From contig JAFREQ010000043.1 in NCBI GenBank assembly GCA_025331565.1, positions 2,480,001 to 2,544,000 of the forward strand: a stretch of 64,000 bases of DNA, in the 5' to 3' direction. This document shows positions 14,801-22,200 of this stretch, piece by piece; the first letter of the stretch is position 1; each line of letters opens with the position of its first letter. The notes below the pieces were generated by a model. It saw nothing but the letters and a program-made list of their open reading frames with translations, did no database searches and was not told where the DNA came from. The DNA comes from Holacanthus passer (lineage: Eukaryota > Chordata > Actinopteri > Pomacanthidae). The position numbers and the translations under genes were made by a program.

Positions 14801-17473
14801 AGAAAATAAGCATCAACATTAACTTGGATAGAAAAAAGAAGGAAGAGAAAGCTGAAAAACCGGAAGCTTCTTATTTAGAGAGTATCACAGGAAAAACAAA
14901 GGAAGAAACTGAGAAGACTGGTCATGGAGAGGAGGAGAGGTTCAGCAAAGGAGAGGGTCAAGTAAATGAAAATACGGAAGTCAGCGAAGACCAGAAAGGT
15001 GCATCTGAAGAAAAAATAAATCCAGATGAAGGAGAGGCAAGACTAGCATGGGATAAAGTTATAGTCCGAGATGATAGGAGAGATATATGGGAGAAAGTTG
15101 CAGGAGGTAAGAAAGAGGACAGAGATGAGGAGGACTTTGACTTATGGCATTGCGCACTCAGGGGAATGGAGGAAGGGAAGAAGGAGGATAAAAAAAAGTG
15201 GGAGGAACAGGACTGGATGGAGGCCAGCAAAGGAGAAGAGGTGGCAAATGACGAGAGGAAGAGCGTGAGGGGAAGAATAGAAGAAGAGACAAGGGTGAGG
15301 AATGACAGTGGAGAACAAGAGATGGGAGATCTAGATGCTGGTACCCATGAGGGGGTGGAGGGAGAATGGATATGCAAGGAAAAAAGAGAAAACAATCAGC
15401 TGAAGGAGGAGCTGATGGAGGGAGGAAAGGGGAGGATGAGGAAAGAAGAAGACACGACAAGGACCAGGTCACAAAGGAGCAGAAATGAGAGCCACCATGA
15501 TGGACCAAACACCACGGTGGTTGATGACAGGTCAGAATATTACTGCTTTCTTCTTTAGTTCTTCTTGTTCCAATAGCAAATAATCTCCTGGCAAAACAGC
15601 ACAAAAAGAGTTGCCTTATCAGTTCTTTCAAAACAGGTTTCCACGTGTAAAACCACCAGTGTGTTTAACGAAAGCAAGTATAGATAAGTACTGATTTCAA
15701 ATTTGTGTGTGTATGTGTGTATGTACAATAATGCAGCAGCTTTGAGGATTGTAAGGAGAGGAAGACAGTGGTGAAAAGTCTGGAGGAATACACCCAGGAC
15801 AGAGCAGCAGACGGAGAGGATGAGCTTGTTCTCATACAGGTGCGTTTGTGAGACCATGCGTGATGCCACCAGAGCATTTTAAATGTGTGCAGGGAGTTGC
15901 ATCATGACTTGATAAATGGAAATGAAGCAGTTCTATAAAATATATTAACAATCATTTGTGTTTTGTATGATTTCTCTGAACTCTTGATTTTTGTCTTGTC
16001 TTGTATTTATACTTTCGTTGAATTGAAAGGATGCTTTGCTTTGTTTTAGAGGTTCATGACTCCAAAGATTAGTAACTACAGCATTCATACATAGATGCTT
16101 GCAAAATCAAAAGTGCATGTTATCTCAGTCATACCTTCATGTCTCAGGTCCCTCGCTCCAAATGGGAGAAGGAAGAGTCTGAGGAAGAAGAGCAGCATGA
16201 AGAAGAGATCAAAGTTCAGGATGCTCTTGCAGTGTTTCTGCCGTCATCATCTGTGTCTGTGACAGCTGAGACGCCAACTGACAGAGACACAGAGGGAATG
16301 ATTGAACAACAGAGATATAGAGAAATAGAGAGAGACAGGGCCAAAGAAATGGAGAAAGGAAGGGACAGGGAGCGAGAGAAACACTCTACTTTGTCCAGTT
16401 CACACAGAAGTGTGGCTCCCTCTAGTGGTAAAGACAGGCCTGACCGCACCTTGTCTACAGAGAGAGGTGATGAGAGGGAGAGAAGGATGGAGACAGAGAG
16501 ACCGAGGGACAGAGAAAGAGGGAGGGAGAATGAGAGACCAAGGGATAGGGAGAAAGAGAGCAAAAGAAGAAGGGAGGAAGAGAAGGGGAGAGACAGGGAG
16601 AGAGAGAGGGGACACTGCAGCAACATCCAAAAAAGGACTCCTACTCCCTCTTCTCATTACCACTCTTATTCGACATCACATGACACAGAGAGGAGAGACA
16701 GACAGCAAGCGGGCGACCAGGGCAGCAACAAGAGTTCCTCCTGTCCTGGGAAATCCTCCAGTGCCAGAAACTCAGAAAGCAGCACAATGAGCAGAGCTAC
16801 TGAACTGCCTGATCAAAGTTCACACAAGACATATAGAGACGCGTTCCTGGATTCGAAATTTGAAGACCAAGACCATCCCCACCACTACTACCACAATCCC
16901 CGAGATCCATCAGGGTACTACAGACACCAAGACAGGCCTGCGGGGACCCACTACTCCCCACCATCCTTCTCCCACAGCCAGGGTAAGGAGAGAGACCCGC
17001 TCCCCTCCGAATCCTCAGGAGGGTCAGAGCTCACTAAGCACAGAATGAGCAGCCCTGGTCAGAACAGAAGTAGAAAAGGGAGCAAAGTAGAAAAGGGGGA
17101 GTGGAAGTATAACAAGGTGAATGAAGTAATAAAAGAAGGCAAAGGGGATAAACTGGACAGAGAGACGGAGGGAGGGAGGGAGCTGGAGGAAGGGGAGAGG
17201 CCCAGCAGCAACAGCGTCAGTTCATCAGCGAGCCAGGAGAGCAGCAGTGGCGACGACAGGAGACAAGAGTGGAAGAAGAAACAAAAGAAGCACAAAAAGG
17301 AGAAGAGACGAGCTGCCCCAGAGCTGCTGGGAGAAGAGGAGCTGGAGAAACACAAACACAAGAGGTCAAAGAAAAACAAAGAGGAAGAGGAGGAGGAGGG
17401 TAGTGGAGAGGTGGATGGCAGGTGGAAAGAGGAGGAAGATCACGCTAAGTTCTGCTCAGTTATGTTATTTTGA
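1162..17473 (+). CDS. rbbp6: RBBP6, E3 ubiquitin ligase and pre-mRNA 3'-end processing factor (19 coding exons)
   Basis: Exons: 1162-1327, 2799-2904, 4466-4514, 7863-7907, 8046-8128, 8303-8414, 8549-8691, 9048-9220, 9599-9702, 9834-10004, 10359-10513, 11450-11552, 11640-11706, 11805-11847, 11948-12261, 12584-12727, 13281-15530, 15737-15839 and 16148-17473. All introns are GT-AG and all junctions are in phase. They total 5,657 coding bases, one short of a multiple of three, because exon 15 changes frame internally. The protein is about 1,885 residues (human about 1,790). Visible domains are DWNN (1-90), CCHC knuckle (C165, C168, H173, C178), RING (C269 to C309), a proline-rich region, an RS region (about 640-720), a WER-YREWYEKYY-like motif (about 765-790) and an acidic/lysine-rich tail. 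The family is nuclear: it binds Rb and p53, ubiquitinates targets such as YB-1, and activates the cleavage and polyadenylation factor. That role is family knowledge; the domain order is seen here. Confidence 0.95.
2305..2560. repeat. Dispersed teleost repeat (TTGATTAATCAATTAG type)
   Basis: AT-rich sequence of a type common in teleost introns, containing gttgattaatcaattagtc and ending gaaaataatcattaattgcagc. Related copies lie at 20330-20520 (through the duplication), about 57430-57700, 58730-58940 and 60740-61060. Family name not assigned. Confidence 0.6.
2799..2904 (+). CDS. rbbp6: rbbp6 exon 2, end of DWNN domain
   Basis: The exon begins after cccctcag and ends before gtaagt. It encodes the conserved EYTDDEGLIPKGSSVIVRR segment that closes the ubiquitin-like fold. 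It enters in phase 1 and leaves in phase 2. Confidence 0.95.
4466..4514 (+). CDS. rbbp6: rbbp6 exon 3, linker
   Basis: This 49-base exon (acceptor ttcag, donor gtacgt) encodes TERSDVQLHHTFGAVKA, in the position of the human linker ending ATTKA. It leaves in phase 0. Confidence 0.85.
6560..7000. repeat. Dispersed teleost repeat (GTTGTTGAGATATTTC type)
   Basis: Contains catgttaacatg motifs and gagtagttgttgagatatttctggacc, a widely scattered fish repeat. A diverged relative lies at about 41450-41740. It sits in rbbp6 intron 3. Confidence 0.6.
7060..7314. mobile_element. hAT-like non-autonomous element (MITE)
   Basis: About 255 bases bounded by inverted caggggttctcaa and ttgagaacccctg, flanked by near-identical 8-base direct repeats gcttatct and ccttatct, as hAT insertions make. 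There is no transposase. A fragment of its right end persists at 22330-22360 in the copy, so it predates the duplication. Confidence 0.75.
7863..7907 (+). CDS. rbbp6: rbbp6 exon 4, linker
   Basis: This 45-base phase-0 exon encodes MDHQSSSGALPLFSK, the Ser-rich linker between DWNN and the zinc knuckle. Acceptor ttctaacag, donor gtatcc. Confidence 0.85.
8046..8128 (+). CDS. rbbp6: rbbp6 exon 5, linker
   Basis: The exon encodes MVNLAAADLSEDDKIRALI and eight further residues, equivalent to the human NLAEANASEEDKIKAM segment. Donor gtgagt at 8129. Its protein sequence is identical in the tandem copy at 22839-22921. Confidence 0.92.
8303..8414 (+). CDS. rbbp6: rbbp6 exon 6, CCHC zinc knuckle
   Basis: The exon carries the zinc knuckle CYRCGNSGHHIRNC (CX2CX4HX4C), which in this family contacts RNA. 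Acceptor ctctag, donor gtgagg. The first ten residues of this exon's product are missing from the tandem copy, where a repeat was inserted. Confidence 0.95.
8549..8691 (+). CDS. rbbp6: rbbp6 exon 7, conserved linker between knuckle and RING
   Basis: The exon encodes 47 residues including KKSTGIPRSFMVEVDDPN and KGAMLTNCGHYAIP, which align with human KKSTGIPRSFMMEVKDPN. Donor gtgaga at 8692. The tandem copy (23538-23680) encodes the same protein sequence. Confidence 0.95.
8735..8990. repeat. Dispersed teleost repeat (TTAGCTTAGCTTAGCA type)
   Basis: Carries gggaaatacacttatttgc and agcttagcttagcacaaagactgg, a common fish intronic repeat. It is also present at 23725-23985 by the duplication. Independent relatives in opposite orientation lie at about 39720-39810 and 43130-43290. 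Confidence 0.65.
9048..9220 (+). CDS. rbbp6: rbbp6 exon 8, first part of RING/U-box domain
   Basis: The exon contains AYAIGKKEKPPFLP and then ELLCLICHDLLSDAVVIPC, with zinc ligands C269, C272, C285 and C290 in the C4C4 arrangement typical of RBBP6. A (CA)n tract starts 14 bases after the donor. Confidence 0.95.
9234..9277. repeat. (CA)n microsatellite in rbbp6 intron 8
   Basis: About 22 CA units, 14 bases after the exon 8 donor. The equivalent tract in the copy (24724-24742) has about nine. Confidence 0.95.
9599..9702 (+). CDS. rbbp6: rbbp6 exon 9, second part of RING domain
   Basis: The exon completes C293 and supplies HTCPTC (C306, C309), then the conserved SPDTLIANKFLRQ, matching human SPDALIANKFLRQ. 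Acceptor ttgctcag, donor gtgaac. The coding bases appear unchanged in the tandem copy. Confidence 0.95.
9834..11847 (+). CDS. rbbp6: rbbp6 exons 10-14, proline/serine-rich region
   Basis: Five exons (9834-10004, 10359-10513, 11450-11552, 11640-11706, 11805-11847) encode AVNTFKKEQGNTKSLRQ and then low-complexity Pro/Ser/Gln sequence. The start matches human AVNNFKNETGYTKRLRKQ. Phases run 0, 2, 0, 1, 2 without conflict. The later exons are poorly conserved, so their borders rest mainly on splice signals and phase. Confidence 0.8.
11857..11907. repeat. (GT)n microsatellite in rbbp6 intron 14
   Basis: About 24 GT units with one interruption, immediately after the exon 14 donor and within a 100-base intron. 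Confidence 0.95.
11948..12261 (+). CDS. rbbp6: rbbp6 exon 15, proline-rich, with an internal one-base frame change
   Basis: The phase entering this exon gives GCPPGGWNEANTQQLPP and then PATPPPLFPSP, which looks like family sequence. From about 12105 the family-like reading (NSYPPGYPPAKPVW, then IPKEMYRHQRKNER, compare human LSREEFYREQRRLKEEE) lies in another frame. Only that second frame continues into the RS domain. Staying in the entry frame reaches a stop in exon 16. One base appears to be missing, plausibly in the C run at 12064-12068. Confidence 0.8.
12584..12727 (+). CDS. rbbp6: rbbp6 exon 16, RS domain
   Basis: The exon encodes repeated Ser-Arg dipeptides (SRSYSRSSSRSTSRSRSRSQ), the SR-like region of RBBP6 that in this family targets splicing-factor-rich nuclear sites. 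Acceptor cactcag, donor gtattt. Confidence 0.92.
13281..15530 (+). CDS. rbbp6: rbbp6 exon 17, large charged exon with Rb/p53-binding-region equivalent
   Basis: This is a single 2,250-base exon after a long T tract and cag. It opens with more RS and His-rich sequence, then HERYLQWKRDYKEWCEKYF (human REWERKYREWYEKYY), then a five-unit 11-residue repeat, then roughly 480 residues dominated by Lys, Glu, Ser and Arg. In human RBBP6 the equivalent exon covers the Rb- and p53-binding segments. Here that stretch is too diverged to mark them by eye. Many opposite-strand open frames overlap it and are shadows of its purine-rich composition. Confidence 0.92.
13822..13998 (+). repeat. In-frame 33-base tandem repeat (SPPSQSSSDSR units)
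   Basis: Five complete 33-base units at 13822, 13855, 13888, 13921 and 13954, and a partial sixth, each encode a variant of SPPSQSSSDSR. The array sits inside rbbp6 exon 17. Serines followed by Pro or acidic residues suggest phosphorylation sites, which is inference. Confidence 0.9.
15737..15839 (+). CDS. rbbp6: rbbp6 exon 18
   Basis: The exon encodes KTVVKSLEEYTQD and then DELVLIQ, matching human RTVIKTMEEYNND and DVIIMIQ. The acceptor is a NAGNAG (gcagcag), so an alternative start three bases later would remove one serine and stay in frame. Confidence 0.9.
16148..17473 (+). CDS. rbbp6: rbbp6 exon 19, terminal coding exon
   Basis: The exon begins VPRSKWEKEESEEEE (human VPQSKWDKDDFESEEED). 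It continues with Arg/Glu-rich repeats and ends in a lysine-rich tail (EKHKHKRSKKNKEEE) before a TGA at 17471. The KHKHKRSKKNK run corresponds to the nuclear, lysine-rich C-terminus of the family. Confidence 0.93.
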   Translation, partial: VPRSKWEKEESEEEEQHEEEIKVQDALAVFLPSSSVSVTAETPTDRDTEGMIEQQRYREIERDRAKEMEKGRDREREKHSTLSSSHRSVAPSSGKDRPDRTLSTERGDERERRMETERPRDRERGRENERPRDREKESKRRREEEKGRDRERERGHCSNIQKRTPTPSSHYHSYSTSHDTERRDRQQAGDQGSNKSSSCPGKSSSARNSESSTMSRATELPDQSSHKTYRDAFLDSKFEDQDHPHHYYHNPRDPSGYYRHQDRPAGTHYSPPSFSHSQGKERDPLPSESSGGSELTKHRMSSPGQNRSRKGSKVEKGEWKYNKVNEVIKEGKGDKLDRETEGGRELEEGERPSSNSVSSSASQESSSGDDRRQEWKKKQKKHKKEKRRAAPELLGEEELEKHKHKRSKKNKEEEEEEGSGEVDGRWKEEEDHAKFCSVMLF

Positions 17474-18060
17474 CTGTCATGGAAAAAAGAGTGAAATGTT
17501 CTTCCTTTCTCTGTCCAAAAAGTGCCTGGATTTATTTTCCGACTTTATTTTTTTTTCCCCAGGATGCTTTGTTTATCAATATGTGCATCATCCAAAAAGA
17601 AAGTGATAAGGAAAAGCACTTTATATATATTAAAAAAAATGAATGTGAATGAAAACAAATGTGAAATCTTTGACCTCTTGAATTACTTAAGGTCAAGAAA
17701 CTTGCACATGCTCCCGACTTGCTCAGGACTGCCTCCAACTATGGTTCATGTACTGAACTGAAATGTCACAGCTTGCATGAAGGAAATCATTTTGGCAACA
17801 GTTTCGGTCAGTAATTTGATTTGCCTCACTCAGGAGCACAGGAGTGTATACAGAGGATTATTGAAAAGAGTTTATGATTAAATTAAAACATATACTGTGA
17901 ATATTTATGATTTGAACCTCTGTGTTGTAATTTATTTTTTCTTTTTAATTTTGTAAATGTTTGATTTAAAAACAGCTGCTGGATGGATGAAGAATTTACC
18001 AGAGGAAAGTTTTAGTTTTTCCTGTTTTGAAGGAAATAAAAGGAAGCATCCATAAAATGT
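17474..18060 (+). terminator. rbbp6: rbbp6 3' UTR with poly(A) signal
   Basis: About 560 bases of AT-rich sequence follow the stop. A canonical AATAAA lies at 18035-18040 with a GT/T-rich stretch just downstream (about 18060-18090), the usual arrangement for cleavage and polyadenylation. Confidence 0.8.
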
Positions 18061-18729
18061 GTTATTCTGTGTAGTGTCATGTCTTTTGCTGCTATTATAT
18101 ATTAGCATGTAAGAGTAACATCTTTGACTTATGAAAGAAAAAAGTCAAAATAACATTACAAGACAAACAACAGTACATGGAGCATTAGGGGAAAAAAACA
18201 CCTTAGCATTAAAAATACTAAAACTAATGAAAATGCTAACATGTTAACAAGCTGATGTGCGCCAGAGCTCCCAGTCAGGGGCGGGGCCAGATGGGTGATC
18301 TGCCCCTCCCTCCAAAAATCTGATTGGCTAAACCTGGTGCACCACATGCTGAGTCACCCCATGTTAAAATGTCCAACTTTACGACAGAAGAAAACATGTT
18401 TACAGCCTGGTACAAAAAAATGACCTTTATCTCTTTCGTTGATTTTCTACTTCATGACAACTGATTTTTTTTTATAACACTCGTTTAAAATCTGAAACTG
18501 TGCATAATGAAGAGCGACGTCACTTTGATTGACAGCTACCTGCCGGCTCCAAACATGGAGCTCATTCAGTCACTGAACTTCAGCTGTGTTTGTGGTGTTT
18601 TTGCCTTTCGGATAACTTTTCATGTGGATACTGGATAAATAACACGGCTTGCCGAGCTGATAATCATACTAACAGACTGTCCAAAAGTCGGCGCTCCCGT
18701 TTTTTCTTTTTCTAGTAAGAAGCCAGCTA
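18061..18729. other. Spacer between rbbp6 and its tandem copy
   Basis: About 670 bases without a recognised gene. The second half (from 18500) is richer in GC and CpG and may hold a promoter for the downstream copy or for the candidate exon at 18730. No TATA box is convincing. Confidence 0.4.
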
Positions 18730-18906
18730 ATGAATTATCGGGCTCCAGCTAGCTGCCGCCGGCTGTACGGTGACTTTGTCCGGGATGTCTGCGCTGTTTT
18801 CTCGGTGTGTTTGTTCTGGTGTTTGTGGAGCTGCTTGTTGGCTGCCGTGTTGACTGGGTTTCTCTCGGGTGTCCAGGACGAGTTTCTCCAGGGGGAGACG
18901 GCGGAG
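18730..18906 (+). CDS. Candidate first exon encoding a membrane-anchor segment (unidentified)
   Basis: A GC-rich open frame of 59 codons begins MNYRAPASCRR and contains about 28 hydrophobic residues (about 19-47, VCLFWCLWSCLLAAVLTG), then an acidic end (QDEFLQGETAE). It stops exactly at a strong donor, gaggtaagc, on a codon boundary. I do not recognise the protein. A weak acceptor ttttag at 19032-19037 would join it in frame to the DWNN exon of the tandem rbbp6 copy. Alternatively it belongs to an unrelated gene with a distant second exon, or is chance. Confidence 0.3.
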
Positions 18907-19049
18907 GTAAGCTAAGCTAACAATGCTAACGACATACCCTAGCAACAACTAGCGGGATTCAAACTGTCTGTCAATAACAGGAAGGAGTTTAAGCTGTCGG
19001 CTTTCTGGTGCAAAACAAGTACAAGACGAGGTTTTAGTCAAATTTCATT

Positions 19050-19215
19050 ATGGCTCATGTCCATTATAAGTTCTCTTCCAAACTCAGCTCCAACACGGTG
19101 CTTTTTGACGACGCGCGCATCACGTTGAGGGACCTGAAGACGCAGATCAAGCGCAAGGAGAAGCTCCTGTCTGGAGACAGCGACCTCCTGATCTTCAACG
19201 CTCAGACCAAGGAAG
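19050..19215 (+). CDS. rbbp6-like copy, exon 1 (diverged DWNN)
   Basis: The exon has the same length and phase as rbbp6 exon 1. It differs at 11 of 55 residues (for example Y14S, D15N, G21D, P22A, M34K, G35R, Q47L, T49F) but has only about four silent changes. HYKFSSKL and NAQTKE are kept. Donor gtaaga. Confidence 0.85.
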
Positions 19216-22200
19216 GTAAGAAGACGTGTGTGTGTGATAAGAAAAGAGTGTGTTTGTGTGGAAACAGTTTGGACTTTGGATGACAACATGTGGTCCAGTC
19301 TGTGAAGGTTTTCAGTCATCCAGGTCACGGTATTCAACTACAAGTTGACTCAAAGGCAGCTGGACTTGGTTGTAGGTTCTTGAAGACATTTCACTTCTCA
19401 TCCGAGAAGCTTCTTCAGTTCCGACCGACTGGCACAGAAACTCAGGTATTTATCCTGTGTGATGTCATCAACCAAGTCATTGATACCACTTAGTATGCAG
19501 ATAGGAGACAGGTGATGTCTGAGGCCTTCTCCTCTGTTGAGTGATGGCTTCTCTACTTTGACATAGAGGGCCTCTGTCACTCCTCTTTCAAACCACCGAT
19601 CCTCCCTGTCCAAAATATGTAGGTTGTGGTTGTCAAAAGAGTGTCCTTTTTCCTGGAGGTGGAGGTAAACTGCTGAATCTTGGCCTGAGGAGTTGGCCCT
19701 CGTGTGTTGAGCCATCTATTTGTTGAGCGGTTGTTTCGTTTCTCCAATGTATAAATCTGTGCAGTGCTCGCTGCATTGGACTGCATACACCAGGTTGCTT
19801 TTCCTGTGTTTTGGTGTAGGGTCTTTGGGGTGGACCAGTTTCTATCTGAGTGTGTGGCTCTTTTTGAAGAACACCAGGATGCGGTGTTTATAGAAAATCC
19901 TCTAGAGTTTCTCAGATACTCCAGCCACGTATGGGATAACAATGTTGTTATGCCTGTCCTTCTTCTCCTCATCACTCATGATGTTGGTATTCTTTGTGGA
20001 TTTTGTGGCTGTTTTTTCCAGTTGGGGTATCCACAAGCTTTGAGAGCATTCCGCCACACTTGAAGAATGCTCTCAAACTTGTGGATGACTTGGTTAATGA
20101 CCTCACAGAGGATAAGTACCTGGGTTTCCGTGCCAGTCAGTCAGAACTGAAGAAGCTTCGCAGATGAGAAGGGAAACGTCTTCAAGAACCTACGACCAAG
20201 TCTAGTTGCCTTTGATTCAACTCGTACTTGACCACATAGTCCAGGTTTCTGTATTACTTCAGAAATTAGCCATTTATCCATTTAACAGTTAGACTGATCT
20301 GTTTAATATATAGTATAATGGATTAATCTAGACCTGAAACAATTAGTTGATGAATCAATTAGTCAATCAACAAATCTGTAAGTAGCAACTATTTTAATGA
20401 TGTTTTAATTGTTTTAAATAATTTTTAAACCAAATTATTCACTGACTCCAGCCTTTCAGATGTGATGTTTGCTGGCTTTCTGTGCCTTCTAGTGTTTGAT
20501 AGTAAACCATTAAAGCCATTATCAAGCCAAGACTAAAGACCTGAAATAAAACGATTCCTGTTCCAGTACCAGACCAAAGAGTCAGTCTAACATTAACTGA
20601 GTGTCACTGAAGGGTGCACGATTTCTCTGAAGATGGGCTTTATTCTTCTGACGGTAAATATTTGCCAGGATCTCTAAAATCCTAACTGAGATCATTTTGT
20701 GTGAGCTGATCCCTCCACTTTAAACCCTCACTTTCTCCATCTGTCCCCCTCAGAGTACAAAGATGATCAAAGTCTGATCCCCCATGGCTCCTTTGCCATC
20801 GTCAAGAGAATCCCTGTCTTCGGAGTCCAACCCAGCTTTGTAAACAAGACCTGCACCACGTAAGTGTATGGACGCTGCGGCAATGAATGTAGCTCTTATT
20901 AGTATGAATGTGCAGATTAATAAAATATAGGAATATTGTTTTTGCTTATTGGGATGGTTGTCAGCAACAGCATGTGTTTGCTGGTAGAGGACCACAATGG
21001 TAAAGAAAACAATGCTCTCAACAACATCATGATGAATCCATATAGATGCCTGTTGCAGATTCTTGCAGCTGATGATCAACAGCTGATTAAACAGGGTTTT
21101 TTTGAGTATCATTTCCATGATAAAATATGCCAGCAGGACAAGAGGAGAGACTAGAAGTGTAACTCCATGGCGACGTTCGCAGGGATTACCCAGATATCAA
21201 TCAGACTTAGACAGGAGAGCCAGCAGTGGTGTGGGTTTTATGCATGGAAAGCAGGAAAAGACCTCACTGGAACAGACTGGTGGTCATGTGATTAGCCCCG
21301 TCAGCAGCATGCAGACGAGTGGAGAGGAATGAGGGCTAAAGGGTGGTGTAACACTGCACACAAGATTTGATTAATTAACTAGATTAACTACAAGTCATTT
21401 CAACATTCACATTTTAAGTTAAATTTGAAATTTCATTTTAAACTCAAAGGAGAAATTCACTGTAAATACATTTCGCTAGCAAAAATAGTTGTTGGTGAAT
21501 GTAAGTGGCATTTCTGGGTCCATTTAATTGTTCAGTGGAGTGTTTGTCATACTAGTAACTAGGCCAGATGTTGAGGTTTTGATGCTGCAATGACGCAGGA
21601 TCAAACACAGCAACAGCAAAGCAAAGCAACAGTAATTTCTATAGCACCTTTCACAGACAGCAGCCACAAAGTGCTGCACAGTCACATGAATAAAATCAAG
21701 CCAAATCAAATGGAACAAATAAACAAAACAAAGACAAAACAACATATCTAATACACAAGGAGAACGGAGATAAGACACAAGATAAAATACCACATGCTAC
21801 CTAAATACCTGTCTGGACAGGTAAAAAATGTCCAAGGTACACTTAGAAAATCCTGGGGAGAGGACCTAAGAGCTCGGCTCGTGGTGTGGGGGTGCAAGAG
21901 GTCCATGATGTACTGTGGAGCCTGGCCGTGTAGAGCTCTACAAGTGTGCGCCAACATTTTAAAATGAATTCTTAAATCACAGTAGGCTAACCATCTGTTA
22001 GCATGTATTAGCATCTTCATCAGGTTTTAGTGTCCGTCAGAATCACAGTAAGATGTTCTTGCTAGTGCTACAATTTTCCCATCAACACTGAGCAGAGTGT
22101 GAGAAATCTATCACAGAAAAAACAAGTTTCTTCAGGCAAAGTTAGATCATATACCTTATCTTAGTTTCCAGTGTTAAATTATTCTGGATGACTGTTGTAA

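Noticed and set aside
14010..15631. Several long minus-strand open frames opposite rbbp6 exon 17
   Set aside because: They are Ser/Leu/Phe-rich complements of a Lys/Glu-rich coding exon, with no domain or splice logic of their own.
16216..16663. Minus-strand open frames opposite rbbp6 exon 19
   Set aside because: They are low-complexity Ser/Leu shadows of the Arg/Glu repeats on the coding strand.
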